Positions 7,210-15,638 of a stretch of 64,000 bases of DNA are shown piece after piece. This DNA comes from an uncultured Oscillospiraceae bacterium (GTDB lineage Bacteria > Bacillota > Clostridia > Oscillospirales > Oscillospiraceae): positions 1 through 64,000 of the forward strand of contig CALWXF010000006.1 of assembly GCA_944385445.1 (NCBI GenBank). Reading direction: 5' to 3'. The translations under genes and the position numbers were made by a program. Each line of letters begins with the position of its first letter. Within the stretch, counting starts at the first letter, position 1. Below the pieces are notes generated by a model, which had not been told where the DNA came from, ran no database searches, and was given only the letters and a program-made list of their open reading frames with translations.

Positions 7210-7923
7210 ATGAAATCGTTTCGACCGACTCCGCCTCGTTCGCCTTTTACCACGGCGTTTTCCCGGACGGCTTGTGAGACTGGAATTCGCATTCTCAACC
7301 TGCTTCAGTGGAAGCGGAGACGTCCGCCCACGTTCCTTCTGCTGCTGATATGTGCAGCGGTGCTGTTGTGTGGGTCTTTGGTGTCCTGCCGACAGAATGT
7401 GGATACCCAGTCTTTGACCCAGGAGGAACTGGACTATTTCAATCAGGAGTTCTTCAACGGAAGCACCAGGAACATGCACAATCAATTTCTAACCAGTGAG
7501 TATACCTCTCCCAGTGAAATTAATCTGTTTGAGCTGTTTTATAATGGGATAGACGGAACGGCTGCCCAGCTCTCCCAGACGGAGCGGGAGCAACTGAGTG
7601 AGCTGGAACCCATGACAGAGTACAGCGGTGTTATCAAGGTGACCAGGCAGGAGATGGACCAGGTGCTGGAGGCAGGTCTGGGCATGGGCCTGACGGAGAC
7701 CCAGCAGCAGGGGCTGGAACAGTTCTACTATCTGGAGCAATCAAACGCCTATTATCTGGTGCACGGAGATACCAACTTCCAATGGTGCACCGTTTCTTCT
7801 GGCACCCATATCTCGGACCATCAGGTACAGCTGCAATACACCAAGGATGACGGTACGGCGTGGGAGGTTACCTTGGAGTCTCGGGGTGATAGCTATGTGT
7901 TCTGTTCCAACGTCAGAAGATAG
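7210..7923 (+). CDS. Second predicted lipoprotein, N-terminal paralogue of the preceding one
   Basis: A 237-residue protein of unknown function. The first 55 or so residues closely match those of the preceding gene product: PTPPRSPFTTAFSRTA, LLQWKRRRPP, a hydrophobic stretch and lipobox GSLVSC. The mature parts differ. This one has a Gln/Glu-rich helical domain (about 65-180) and a short beta-rich end. AAAAGGAG precedes the ATG. The truncated catalase frame starts only 22 bp after its stop, so the original 3' flank has been lost. Confidence 0.75.
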   Translation: MKSFRPTPPRSPFTTAFSRTACETGIRILNLLQWKRRRPPTFLLLLICAAVLLCGSLVSCRQNVDTQSLTQEELDYFNQEFFNGSTRNMHNQFLTSEYTSPSEINLFELFYNGIDGTAAQLSQTEREQLSELEPMTEYSGVIKVTRQEMDQVLEAGLGMGLTETQQQGLEQFYYLEQSNAYYLVHGDTNFQWCTVSSGTHISDHQVQLQYTKDDGTAWEVTLESRGDSYVFCSNVRR

Positions 7924-7945
7924 GTATCATTTTAACCCTTCTGTA

Positions 7946-8368
7946 GGGACAGAGGAACTGGGACACCTGGAGATGATCGGCACCATTGTCCATCAGCTCA
8001 CTCGGAATCTCACCCAGGAGCAGCTGCGGGAAGGCGGCTTTGCCCCCTACTTCATCGACCACACTGCCAGCGTCTACCCCACGGCCGCCTCCGGTTCCCC
8101 CTGGAACGCCGCCGGGATTGGGGTGAAGGGCGATATCATTGCCGACCTTACCGAGGACCTGGCCGCTGAGCAGAAGGCCCGTGTGACCTATGACAACATT
8201 CTGCGTATGTCGGATGACCCCGACGTCAACGACGTCATCCGTTTTCTGCGGGAGCGGGAGATCGTCCACTTCCAGCGCTTTGGCGAGGCCATTTACCGGG
8301 CCAAGGAGCGGATGGACCAGAAAAATGTCTATCTCACCAACCCCGCCTTCGATCAAAAAAGATCCTAA
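7946..8368 (+). pseudogene. 5'-truncated manganese catalase / CotJC-like gene
   Basis: From 7946 the frame reads GTEELGHLEMIGTIVHQLT, then GDIIADLTEDLAAEQKAR and LREREIVHFQRFGEA. These are the di-manganese ligand regions of the middle and C-terminal part of manganese catalases, including the spore-coat protein CotJC. The N-terminal 60 or so residues, with the first Glu ligand helix, are missing. There is no ribosome site or sensible start: extending the frame upstream enters the lipoprotein gene in another frame. This looks like a deletion junction between two unrelated genes. A terminator follows at 8380-8409. Confidence 0.82.
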
Positions 8369-8379
8369 GAGTGAAACTA

Positions 8380-8409
8380 GGGCCCGTTGCCTCATCTGGC
8401 AACGGGCCC
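8380..8409. terminator. Terminator-like hairpin between convergent genes
   Basis: A perfect 12-bp stem, GGGCCCGTTGCC paired with GGCAACGGGCCC, has a 6-nt loop. On the plus strand TTTTT follows after a gap (8415-8419). It sits between the catalase remnant and the convergent glyoxalase-fold gene. Confidence 0.65.
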
Positions 8410-8425
8410 AATGATGTTTTTCTGG

Positions 8426-8791
8426 TTACTTTTCGGGGACGATCTCGATCCAGTACCCGTCGGGGTCGGTGATAAAGTAAATGCCCATGTCGGGGTTCTC
8501 GTAGCAGATGCATCCCATCTCCTGGTGCCGGGCGTGGAGCCCCTCGTAGTCGTCGGTGACAAAGGCCAGGTGGAACTCACACTCGCCTAGATTGTAGGGT
8601 TCCGTGCGGTCTCGCAGCCAAGTCAGTTCCAGCTGGAACGAGGTTTTGCCATCGCCCAGGTACACCAGTTTAAAGGAGCCGTCCTCTGGGACGTATTCCC
8701 GCACGACCTCCAGGTCCAGGGCATTTTTGTAAAAGGCCTGGCTCTTGTCCAGGTCCAGAACGTTAAAATTGAAGTGCTGAAAATGAATCAT
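8426..8791 (-). CDS. Glyoxalase/VOC-superfamily protein (lactoylglutathione lyase-like)
   Basis: A 121-residue protein with the paired beta-alpha-beta-beta-beta modules of the vicinal oxygen chelate family. Candidate metal ligands are His5 (FQHFNFNV), Gln in SFQLEL, His in ECEFHLAFV and Glu in YWIEIVPEK, the pattern of glyoxalase I. Glyoxalase I isomerises the methylglyoxal-thiol adduct, but close relatives include fosfomycin-resistance and dioxygenase-like proteins, so substrate is uncertain. AGGAGTGACCCCC precedes the ATG. Its promoter shares an inverted repeat with the divergent ygiQ promoter. Confidence 0.85.
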   Translation of the reverse strand: MIHFQHFNFNVLDLDKSQAFYKNALDLEVVREYVPEDGSFKLVYLGDGKTSFQLELTWLRDRTEPYNLGECEFHLAFVTDDYEGLHARHQEMGCICYENPDMGIYFITDPDGYWIEIVPEK

Positions 8792-8811
8792 AGGGGGTCA
8801 CTCCTCCAGGT

Positions 8812-8890
8812 AAAATAGACAAGCCATATTATATCGTCAACCATACCGCCTTGCAATATGGTTGACGGAAGGAACGATACCCTTTACAAT
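8812..8890. promoter_or_regulatory. Divergent promoter pair built on an inverted repeat
   Basis: The perfect repeat CGTCAACCATA (8835-8845) / TATGGTTGACG (8857-8867) contains one TTGACG -35 box in each arm. On the plus strand TTGACG (8862) is 17 bp from TACAAT (8885). On the minus strand TTGACG is 17 bp from TATTTT (8817-8812). A protein bound to the dyad would control both the glyoxalase-fold gene and the rightward transcript. Confidence 0.65.
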
Positions 8891-8959
8891 AAAATTAACC
8901 ATTTAGGCCTGGGAGGAACTGCATTGCCGCCATCTGTAAGATTGGAAATGAAAAACCCA

Positions 8960-8988
8960 TTGCCAGGTAGAAGCTTTTCGTATACAAT
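8960..8988 (+). promoter_or_regulatory. Proximal ygiQ promoter
   Basis: TTGCCA (8960) lies 17 bp from TACAAT (8983), giving a leader of about 35 nt before the ygiQ start with AAGGAGG at 9014-9020. Confidence 0.6.
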
Positions 8989-9029
8989 AAGGGGCTGTCA
9001 ATTGATGCACATATGAAGGAGGACGCACC

Positions 9030-11015
9030 ATGCGTGACTTTTTGCCAATTTCCAAAGCGGATATGGAGCGGCGTGGCTGGGAGCAATGTGACTTTGTCTA
9101 CGTCATCGGGGATGCCTATGTGGACCATCCCTCCTTCGGCCATGCCATCATCAGCCGTGTGCTGGAAGCGGCAGGATATAAGGTGGGATTCATCTCCCAG
9201 CCTGATTGGAAGAACCCCCAGTCCATCACAGTTTTGGGTCGGCCCAGGCTGGGCTTTTTGGTCACCGGCGGCAACATGGACTCCATGGTCAACCACTATA
9301 GCGTGTCCAAAAAGCACCGTAAGATGGATGCCTTTACACCTGGTGGGGTGATTGGGAAGCGGCCGGACTATGCCACGGTGGTGTACTGTAATCTCATCCG
9401 CCGGGTGTACAAGGATATCCCCATTCTCATCGGCGGCATTGAAGCCAGTTTGCGGCGCATGGCCCATTACGACTACTGGTCGGACAAGCTCAAGCGCTCC
9501 ATTTTGCTGGATAGCCAGGCGGACCTGCTCATGTACGGCATGGGCGAGCGGTCGGTGGTGGAGGTGGCGGACGCTCTGGACAGCGGTCTGAAACCCCAGG
9601 ATATCACCTTTGTCAATGGTACGGTGTACCGTGCCACCCAGGTGGACCTGATGGTGCCCTATGTGACTCTCCCCTCCTATCAGGAGCTGTGTGAGGACAA
9701 GCGCAAGTATGCCCAGAGCTTCTATACCCAGTACTGCAACACAGACCCCTTTTCTGGAAAGACGCTGGTGGAGCCCTATGGTCCCCGGGAGTACGTCATC
9801 CAGAACCCCGCCCAGAAGCCGCTGAGTCAGGCGGAGATGGACCGGGTGTATGGTCTGCCCTATATGCGCACCTACCACCCCTCCTATGAGGCCGCTGGCG
9901 GCGTACCTGCCATTGAGGAGGTGCGGTTCAGCCTGGTGTCCTGCCGAGGCTGCTTTGGCGGATGCAGCTTCTGTGCTCTTACCTTCCACCAGGGGCGCAT
10001 CGTCCAGACCCGAAGCCACGAGTCCATTCTGGCAGAGGCCCAGCAGATGGTATGGGAGCCGGATTTCAAGGGGTATATCCACGACGTGGGCGGCCCCACC
10101 GCCAACTTCCGTCAGCCCGCCTGTAAAAAGCAGCTGACCAAGGGCGTGTGTCCCACCCAGCAGTGTCTCTTCCCCAAGCCCTGTAAAAACATGATTGCGG
10201 ACCACAGCGACTATCTGGCCCTTCTGCGCAAGCTCCGGGCCATTCCCGGCGTGAAAAAGGTGTTCATTCGCTCCGGCATTCGCTTTGACTACCTGTTGGC
10301 CGATCAGGACGACACGTTTTTCAAAGAGCTGGTGAAATATCATGTGTCCGGCCAGCTGAAGGTGGCTCCTGAACACATTGCCGACCCGGTGTTGGAGAAG
10401 ATGGGAAAGCCGCCCCGAGCGGTATACGACAAGTTCCTGGCCAAGTACAAGCGGCTCAACGAGCAGTGTGGTCTGAAACAGTATGTGGTGCCCTATCTCA
10501 TGTCCTCCCACCCCGGCTCCACTCTGAAAGAGGCCGTGGCTCTGGCAGAGTATCTGCGGGACCTGGGCTATATGCCCGAGCAGGTCCAGGACTTCTACCC
10601 CACTCCCTCTACCCTGTCCACCGCTATGTACTACACGGGGTTGGACCCCCGCACCATGAAACCGGTGTATGTGCCCACCAATCCCCACGAAAAAGCCATG
10701 CAGCGGGCACTGATCCAGTACCGGAATCCCAAAAACTATATGCTGGTCCACGAGGCTCTTGTGAAGGCTGGGCGGGAAGATCTAATCGGTTACGACAAAC
10801 ATTGCCTCATCCGTCCCAAGGGCGGCCAAGGCCAGTGGTCTGGGAAGAAAAACGGGCCCTCTCACCAGCGACCCAACGCCCCTAAGAGCGGAAAGCCTAA
10901 GGCCAAGGGGGATGTTTCCCGTGCGACTGCCCCGAAAGAGCACAAGAAGAAAAAAGCCGGGTGGGCGGTGGCCAAGCCCAGCAATTCCCGCAAAAAGCGG
11001 ACCGGAAGAAAATAA
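9030..11015 (+). CDS. ygiQ: YgiQ-family radical SAM protein
   Basis: A 661-residue YgiQ protein (UPF0313). The N-terminal domain (about 1-290) carries family patterns such as [14 protein letters not shown] and [18 protein letters not shown]. The radical SAM cluster motif CFGGCSFC gives Cys308, Cys312 and Cys315, with another Cys at 305. The core continues through [16 protein letters not shown] and [17 protein letters not shown]. The C-terminal 80 residues are low-complexity and very basic (Lys/Arg-rich), suggesting RNA or nucleic-acid contact. The reaction of YgiQ is not known. The ATG has AAGGAGG upstream. The Crp-type gene starts 12 bp after its stop and is probably cotranscribed. Confidence 0.93.
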   Translation: MRDFLPISKADMERRGWEQCDFVYVIGDAYVDHPSFGHAIISRVLEAAGYKVGFISQPDWKNPQSITVLGRPRLGFLVTGGNMDSMVNHYSVSKKHRKMDAFTPGGVIGKRPDYATVVYCNLIRRVYKDIPILIGGIEASLRRMAHYDYWSDKLKRSILLDSQADLLMYGMGERSVVEVADALDSGLKPQDITFVNGTVYRATQVDLMVPYVTLPSYQELCEDKRKYAQSFYTQYCNTDPFSGKTLVEPYGPREYVIQNPAQKPLSQAEMDRVYGLPYMRTYHPSYEAAGGVPAIEEVRFSLVSCRGCFGGCSFCALTFHQGRIVQTRSHESILAEAQQMVWEPDFKGYIHDVGGPTANFRQPACKKQLTKGVCPTQQCLFPKPCKNMIADHSDYLALLRKLRAIPGVKKVFIRSGIRFDYLLADQDDTFFKELVKYHVSGQLKVAPEHIADPVLEKMGKPPRAVYDKFLAKYKRLNEQCGLKQYVVPYLMSSHPGSTLKEAVALAEYLRDLGYMPEQVQDFYPTPSTLSTAMYYTGLDPRTMKPVYVPTNPHEKAMQRALIQYRNPKNYMLVHEALVKAGREDLIGYDKHCLIRPKGGQGQWSGKKNGPSHQRPNAPKSGKPKAKGDVSRATAPKEHKKKKAGWAVAKPSNSRKKRTGRK

Positions 11016-11027
11016 TCAGGTGAAGTC

Positions 11028-11684
11028 ATGAGTATTTCTCAATATTTTCCCATATGGGACCAACTGACCCCAGCCCAGCAGGAACTGCTCGCCGGCTCTG
11101 CGTCCAAAACCCAGGCTGCCAAGGGGACGGTGCTCCACAACGGTTCGGCGGACTGCCTGGGACTGCTGCTGGTGTGCAGCGGACAGCTGCGGGGATATAT
11201 TCTCTCAGACGAGGGGCGGGAGATCACCTTGTACCGCCTTTTCGAGCGGGATATGTGCCTGTTTTCCGCTTCTTGTATGCTGCAAAGCATCCAGTTTGAC
11301 ATTCAAATTGAGGTGGAAAAGGATGCTGAGTTCTGGATCATCCCGCCGGATGTGTACAAATCTCTCATGGAGCAGTCTCCTGCTGTGGCCAATTACACCA
11401 ATGAGGTGATGAGTGCTCGATTCTCCGAGGTCATGTGGCTGATGGAACAGGTGATGTGGAAGAGCTTTGACAAGCGTTTGGCGGACTTTCTCCTTCAGGA
11501 GAGTGTGCTGGACGGTACCAACCAGTTGGTCCTCACCCACGAGAAGATCGCCAACCATATGGGGACGGCCCGGGAGGTGGTCACCCGGATGCTCCGGTAT
11601 TTCCAGTCTGAGGGTCTGGTCTCCCTCTCCCGGGGTGTGGTAAAAATCGAGAATGAAGCCGCATTGCGACAATTGAGTGAGTAA
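11028..11684 (+). CDS. Crp/Fnr-family transcription regulator
   Basis: A 218-residue regulator with an N-terminal cyclic-nucleotide-type sensor barrel (about 15-125), a long dimer helix and a C-terminal winged helix (about 150-215). The recognition helix region is KIANHMGTAREVVTRMLRYF, as in Fnr/Crp proteins. The Fnr N-terminal cysteine cluster is absent; Cys in LFSASCML and DCLGLLLVC are present but not in the Fnr pattern. The ligand is therefore unknown. It faces the ferredoxin/NapH-like pair, and a TGAT-N6-ATCA palindrome lies upstream of that pair. Confidence 0.88.
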   Translation: MSISQYFPIWDQLTPAQQELLAGSASKTQAAKGTVLHNGSADCLGLLLVCSGQLRGYILSDEGREITLYRLFERDMCLFSASCMLQSIQFDIQIEVEKDAEFWIIPPDVYKSLMEQSPAVANYTNEVMSARFSEVMWLMEQVMWKSFDKRLADFLLQESVLDGTNQLVLTHEKIANHMGTAREVVTRMLRYFQSEGLVSLSRGVVKIENEAALRQLSE

Positions 11685-11685
11685 T

Positions 11686-11721
11686 AAAAAAGCTGCTGCG
11701 AGGAAATCGCAGCAGCTTTTT
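11686..11721. terminator. Bidirectional terminator
   Basis: AAAAAGCTGCTGCG pairs with CGCAGCAGCTTTTT around a 7-nt loop, giving U tracts on both strands. It serves the convergent Crp-type and NapH-like genes. Confidence 0.9.
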
Positions 11722-11726
11722 AGTAC

Positions 11727-12305
11727 TCATTTCTCTCTGTGTTTTGCTTGGCAGATCAGCTGTGTCATGGTACCCATGGGGCAGTAGACACACCAGGAGC
11801 GGGGCTTGAAGAGTACCATCGTCACAAGGCCCAGCAGCGTGGATGTAAGCATGACGCTGTAGAAGCCAAAGGCAAACTGGGCCACGCCGGGGGAGAACAA
11901 AGTGCCATGGTAGGCCCAGTGCCAGGGCAGGCGGAAGGTCCACAGCAGGGTCACCACCTGAGAGAGGTTCTGGGCGCCTGCAAACACCAGATAAGTATTC
12001 CACAGCATGAGAAAGAACATGGCAAAGAAGAACACCAGGAAGCTGTAGCGGAATCCCCGGCTCTTCATCCACTTTGGGATATCTCTCCGCCGGGATAGGC
12101 CAAACCGACCTCCCAGCAGGCCCAGAAGCTGACCCCGGCCACAGTAACGGTTGCAGTAGCTTTTCTGCCCGGTGGCAACGGCCAGAATCAGGGGGATGAA
12201 AAAGCACAGCAGGCCCAGCCAGGCAAAGAGAATATTGAAAAAGCCCAGGACCAGGTAGAGGGCTGTGGCAATCCACAGATAGTCATACCAGCGCTTACCC
12301 TTCAT
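11727..12305 (-). CDS. NapH/NosR-like Fe-S membrane protein
   Basis: A 192-residue membrane protein with about four hydrophobic segments (for example ATALYLVLGFFNILFAWLGL and FLVFFFAMFFLMLWNTYLVF). Two cysteine sites, CNRYCGRGQL and CVYCPMGTMTQLIC, match the membrane subunits that shuttle electrons in NapH/NosR/RnfB-like and 4Fe-4S binding domain proteins. The start at 12305 overlaps the stop of the ferredoxin gene, so the two are coupled. The upstream extension of the frame lies inside the ferredoxin gene and is not coding. The likely role is passing electrons between ferredoxin and a membrane partner, which is not in this window. Confidence 0.8.
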   Translation of the reverse strand: MKGKRWYDYLWIATALYLVLGFFNILFAWLGLLCFFIPLILAVATGQKSYCNRYCGRGQLLGLLGGRFGLSRRRDIPKWMKSRGFRYSFLVFFFAMFFLMLWNTYLVFAGAQNLSQVVTLLWTFRLPWHWAYHGTLFSPGVAQFAFGFYSVMLTSTLLGLVTMVLFKPRSWCVYCPMGTMTQLICQAKHREK

Positions 12306-12505
12306 GCCCCCACCTCCTGAATGGTGATGATAGAGGCCGGGCACTCCTTGGCACACTTCCCGCATCCCACACAGCGGTCCGGGTTTACCTTGGCATACAA
12401 TCCATGAAACACTGCAATGGCTGACAAGGGGCATACCTTAACACAACAGCCGCAGGCCACACAGAGAGATTGGTCCACTATGGCATTCCGTTTGACAACA
12501 CGCAT
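12302..12505 (-). CDS. 2[4Fe-4S] ferredoxin-type protein
   Basis: A 67-residue ferredoxin with two complete cluster motifs: CVACGCCVKVCP and CVGCGKCAKECP. The ATG at 12505 has GGAGG at good spacing; an ATG further upstream (12532) lacks a ribosome site. It is translated just before the NapH-like membrane protein with a 4-bp overlap. It probably carries electrons to or from that protein. Confidence 0.92.
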   Translation of the reverse strand: MRVVKRNAIVDQSLCVACGCCVKVCPLSAIAVFHGLYAKVNPDRCVGCGKCAKECPASIITIQEVGA

Positions 12506-12524
12506 CGGTTTTCCTCCCACGATT

Positions 12525-12538
12525 TGATGCATGTATCA
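12525..12538. promoter_or_regulatory. Candidate Crp/Fnr-type site
   Basis: TGATGCATGTATCA is a TGAT-N6-ATCA near-palindrome 20 bp upstream of the ferredoxin ATG. The nearby Crp/Fnr gene makes it a candidate site, but the spacing differs from the Fnr consensus. Confidence 0.3.
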
Positions 12539-12571
12539 TACTATGCCATGTGGTTTTGTTCTGTGACCAAA

Positions 12572-14971
12572 TCACATAGAGTCGGAAAATACCCGCCTTG
12601 CAATGTCCACGGAGTCTTTGGCATCTTTGGCGTAGAAATCAGCGCCGATTTGAGCGGCATATTCCGGGGTGAGTACGGCGCCCCCCACCATTACCTTGCA
12701 GGTCAAGCCTGCCTGACGGAGTTGGGCGATGGTCTCTTCCATGTTCTTGACGGTGGTGGTCATCAAGGCAGACAGTCCCACCAGGGGGGCGTGATGGCGC
12801 TGAGCAGCCTCCACTACCTTCTGGGGGTCCACATCCCGGCCCAGGTCCACCACGGTGTAACCGTAGTTCTCCAGCAGTACCTTGACGATATTTTTTCCGA
12901 TGTCGTGGATATCCCCCTTCACCGTGGCGATCACGATGGTACCCCGGTCCACTTGTTCCTGGTCTCCCGTGGCCATGTGCTGGCGAATGACGTCAAAGGC
13001 GGCTTGGGCGGCTCCAGCAGACTGGATGAGTTGGGGCAGAAACACCCGGTTTTGTTCAAAGTCGACCCCTACCTTATCCAGAGCGGGAATGAGCATCTCA
13101 TTGACAATATCCATGGGCTCCCGCTGCTCCAGAAGACTGCGGGTGGCTGCTGCTGCCTCTGTTTTTAGCCCAGCCACCACGGCCTCTTCCAGCGTTCGAG
13201 TGCCCGAGGTGCTGGCGGGAACAGTGTTTCCCCCTGTAGTGGTGATGGAGGTGGACACCGTGGCGTTTCCGTAGGCGGCGATGAAGTCCGTGGCGTTCTC
13301 GTCCACCGTGGTCAGAAGATGGTAACAGCGCACCGCAGCCATCATGGCATCCACATTGGGGTTGAGAATGGGCAGGTCCAGCCCGGCTGCCATGGCCATG
13401 GTGAGAAAGTTCTGGTTGACCAGTCCCCGGGCGGGGAGACCAAAGGAGATGTTGGACACACCCAGCACCGTTTTCAGACCCAATTCCTCCTTCACTTGTT
13501 TGAGGGCCTGAAGGGTCTGTACCGCCCCAGTGGGCTCGGCGGACACCGTGAGGGTGAGGCAGTCAATATAAACGTCTTGCTTGGAAATGCCGTAGAACAT
13601 GGCCCGGTCCAGAATGTGGCGGGCAATCTCAACCCGCTTCTGGGCGGTCTGGGGGATGCCCTCTTCGTTCAGTGTGAGCCCCACCACAGCGGCACCGTAG
13701 CGTTTCACCAGGGGAAGAATTTTGTCACTGGCAGCGTCTTCCCCGTTCACCGAGTTGACAATGGCCTTACCGCAGTATACTCGCAGGGCCCGCTCCAGTA
13801 CGGCTGGGTCAGTGGAGTCCAGCTGCAAGGGGGCATCCGTCACCCCTTGAATGGCCTTCACCGCCGCCACCATCATCTCGGCCTCATCGATATCGGGCAA
13901 GCCCACGTTGACATCCAGAATATCGGCCCCTGCGTCTACCTGGGCCAGGGCCTGCCCCAACATATAGTCCACGTCGCCTCGGCGGAGGGCTTCCTTCATG
14001 AGCTTTTTGCCCGTGGGGTTGATGCGCTCGCCGATGACCCGCACCCGGTCAATGGGCACCACCTTGGTGGCGCTGCACACCGCAGGCGGCACATGCCGGG
14101 GTGCTGGGCGCACTTGCGTTTGGCAGAGGGCTTCCCGCAGCAGCCGGATATACTCCGGTGTGGTGCCGCAGCAGCCGCCAAATATCTGCACGCCCATCTG
14201 GGCCAGGGAGGCCAGACTCTGGGCAAATTCCTCCGGGGTGATATCATAGCCAGAGCCGTCCGGATGGGGCAGCCCTGCATTGGGCTTAAGCACGATGGGC
14301 AGGTTTGTCCAGGTAATCAGTTCTTCCACCAGGGGAGGCATTTCCCGGGGGCCCAGAGAACAGTTGATGCCGATGGCATCTGCACCCATGCCCTCCAAGG
14401 TCAGAGCGGCGCAGGCGGGGCTGCAGCCCAGGAAGGTGCGCCCGGTGGCCTCATAGGTCATGGTCACCATGACGGGCAAGGAGCTATTCTCCTTCACGGC
14501 CAACAGAGCGGCCCGGGCCTCCTGCAAATCGGTCATGGTCTCAATGACGGCCAGGTCGGCCCCAGCAGCAACACCAGCTCGCACCACCTGGGCGAAAATG
14601 TCCACTGCCTTTTCAAATTCCAACGTGCCGGTGGGCTGGAGCAGCTGGCCGATGGGGCCGATGTCCAATGCTACCAGTCCCCTGCTCTGGGCGGCCTGTT
14701 TGGCCAGAGAGACAGCGGCCTGGACGACTTCTTCCACAGTGACCCCACAGTGGGCCAGCTTTTCCCGGTTGGCCCCAAAGGTGTTGGCGTAGACAATCTG
14801 ACTGCCTGCGTCCAGATAGGCGGAGTGAATGTCCAGCAGCCACTGAGGGTGCTCCAGGGCCACCAACTCGGGGGTGGCTCCTGTGGGCAGCCCCTTGGCC
14901 TGGAGCATCGTGCCCATGGCCCCGTCCAGCAAGATGGGTTGACCGGAAGTGAGTAAATTATGCAGATCCAC
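12572..14971 (-). CDS. metH: Cobalamin-dependent methionine synthase lacking the reactivation domain
   Basis: A 799-residue MetH. The homocysteine domain comes first (about 1-290), ending in the zinc-binding GGCCGTTPEYI. A pterin-binding barrel for methyltetrahydrofolate follows (about 310-560, GERINPTGKKLMKEAL). Then come the helical cap and the B12-binding domain (about 590-799), with VKGDIHDIGKNIVKVLL carrying the cobalt-ligand histidine near 687. E. coli MetH has about 1,200 residues; the C-terminal SAM-dependent reactivation domain is missing here. That domain is encoded separately by the gene immediately upstream, which overlaps this one by 14 bp. With metF it forms the remethylation operon. 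Confidence 0.96.
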   Translation of the reverse strand: MDLHNLLTSGQPILLDGAMGTMLQAKGLPTGATPELVALEHPQWLLDIHSAYLDAGSQIVYANTFGANREKLAHCGVTVEEVVQAAVSLAKQAAQSRGLVALDIGPIGQLLQPTGTLEFEKAVDIFAQVVRAGVAAGADLAVIETMTDLQEARAALLAVKENSSLPVMVTMTYEATGRTFLGCSPACAALTLEGMGADAIGINCSLGPREMPPLVEELITWTNLPIVLKPNAGLPHPDGSGYDITPEEFAQSLASLAQMGVQIFGGCCGTTPEYIRLLREALCQTQVRPAPRHVPPAVCSATKVVPIDRVRVIGERINPTGKKLMKEALRRGDVDYMLGQALAQVDAGADILDVNVGLPDIDEAEMMVAAVKAIQGVTDAPLQLDSTDPAVLERALRVYCGKAIVNSVNGEDAASDKILPLVKRYGAAVVGLTLNEEGIPQTAQKRVEIARHILDRAMFYGISKQDVYIDCLTLTVSAEPTGAVQTLQALKQVKEELGLKTVLGVSNISFGLPARGLVNQNFLTMAMAAGLDLPILNPNVDAMMAAVRCYHLLTTVDENATDFIAAYGNATVSTSITTTGGNTVPASTSGTRTLEEAVVAGLKTEAAAATRSLLEQREPMDIVNEMLIPALDKVGVDFEQNRVFLPQLIQSAGAAQAAFDVIRQHMATGDQEQVDRGTIVIATVKGDIHDIGKNIVKVLLENYGYTVVDLGRDVDPQKVVEAAQRHHAPLVGLSALMTTTVKNMEETIAQLRQAGLTCKVMVGGAVLTPEYAAQIGADFYAKDAKDSVDIARRVFSDSM

Positions 14972-15638
14972 AGTGACCGCCTGCCTTTCGATATTGACAA
15001 TGCTCCCCGGCAGGACAGCTCAGACAGCTTCGCTTGGCGTCTGTCACTGGCGTGTGAGACACGCCGATGAGAGCAGTGACCGATTTTCGGGGGGTTAAAA
15101 TATGGGTGGCGCTGGCGCACAGCCCGATTTTTCGGGGGGCGTCCAGCAGGGCCAACAGCGGGCCCTGGAGAGATAGGGGCAAGTCCCCATATCCGGGGCT
15201 GTACCGGAAGGGGAAATAACAACCTGGATACTCCCCGTGAAGGAATGTCTCGATTTGATCGCAGACTTGCTCCACCGCAGCGGTGGCGCAGCAGTCCAGA
15301 GCCAGTGCCTGGAGCATGTCCCGGCTCTCTGCCTGACGGATGAGACGATCTGTCTGCGGAGACAGCGTAGCGCAGAATACTGCAACCTGATGACAGCCGC
15401 TGAGGTGGGTGCGAAGGTCTTTGCTGGGCAGAAGAAGCCCGGTGGACAGGCGCACCCCCTCCTCCTCCAGAGAGATGGAGAAGGTGCGATAGGTCCACCG
15501 GGGACGAGCAACTTTCACAAGTGTTTGGGCGCAGTTCTCCACCGTCTCCATCAGGTCTTGGCCAGCCTGGTGAGCGGGACACCCCATGTACCGCAGCACC
15601 TCGGAGATGTCCAGGGACGAAAGCTGTACCTCCATCAT
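14958..15638 (-). CDS. Stand-alone MetH reactivation-domain protein
   Basis: A 226-residue protein related to the C-terminal activation domain of MetH. The SAM-binding patterns FRYSPGYGDLPLSLQ and SVTALIGVSH are present, and a cysteine cluster (CLSCPAGEHCQY) closes the protein. The domain binds SAM and re-methylates cobalamin after it has oxidised. Split forms are known (Thermotoga and many Firmicutes). It starts at ATG 15638, overlapping the metF stop, and its stop overlaps metH, so all three genes are coupled. The cysteine-rich tail is not part of the E. coli domain. Confidence 0.87.
   Translation of the reverse strand: MMEVQLSSLDISEVLRYMGCPAHQAGQDLMETVENCAQTLVKVARPRWTYRTFSISLEEEGVRLSTGLLLPSKDLRTHLSGCHQVAVFCATLSPQTDRLIRQAESRDMLQALALDCCATAAVEQVCDQIETFLHGEYPGCYFPFRYSPGYGDLPLSLQGPLLALLDAPRKIGLCASATHILTPRKSVTALIGVSHTPVTDAKRSCLSCPAGEHCQYRKAGGHCGSA

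Noticed and set aside
8895..10751. 618-codon minus-strand frame opposite ygiQ
   Set aside because: Antisense to a well-supported radical-SAM gene; low-complexity composition.
12562..12576. TGTGA-N5-TCACA as a Crp site
   Set aside because: The spacer is one base short of the Crp consensus and the sequence includes the metH stop codon, so it may be chance.
13319..14956. 545-codon plus-strand frame opposite metH
   Set aside because: Antisense to a complete MetH; no ribosome site, no recognisable domain.
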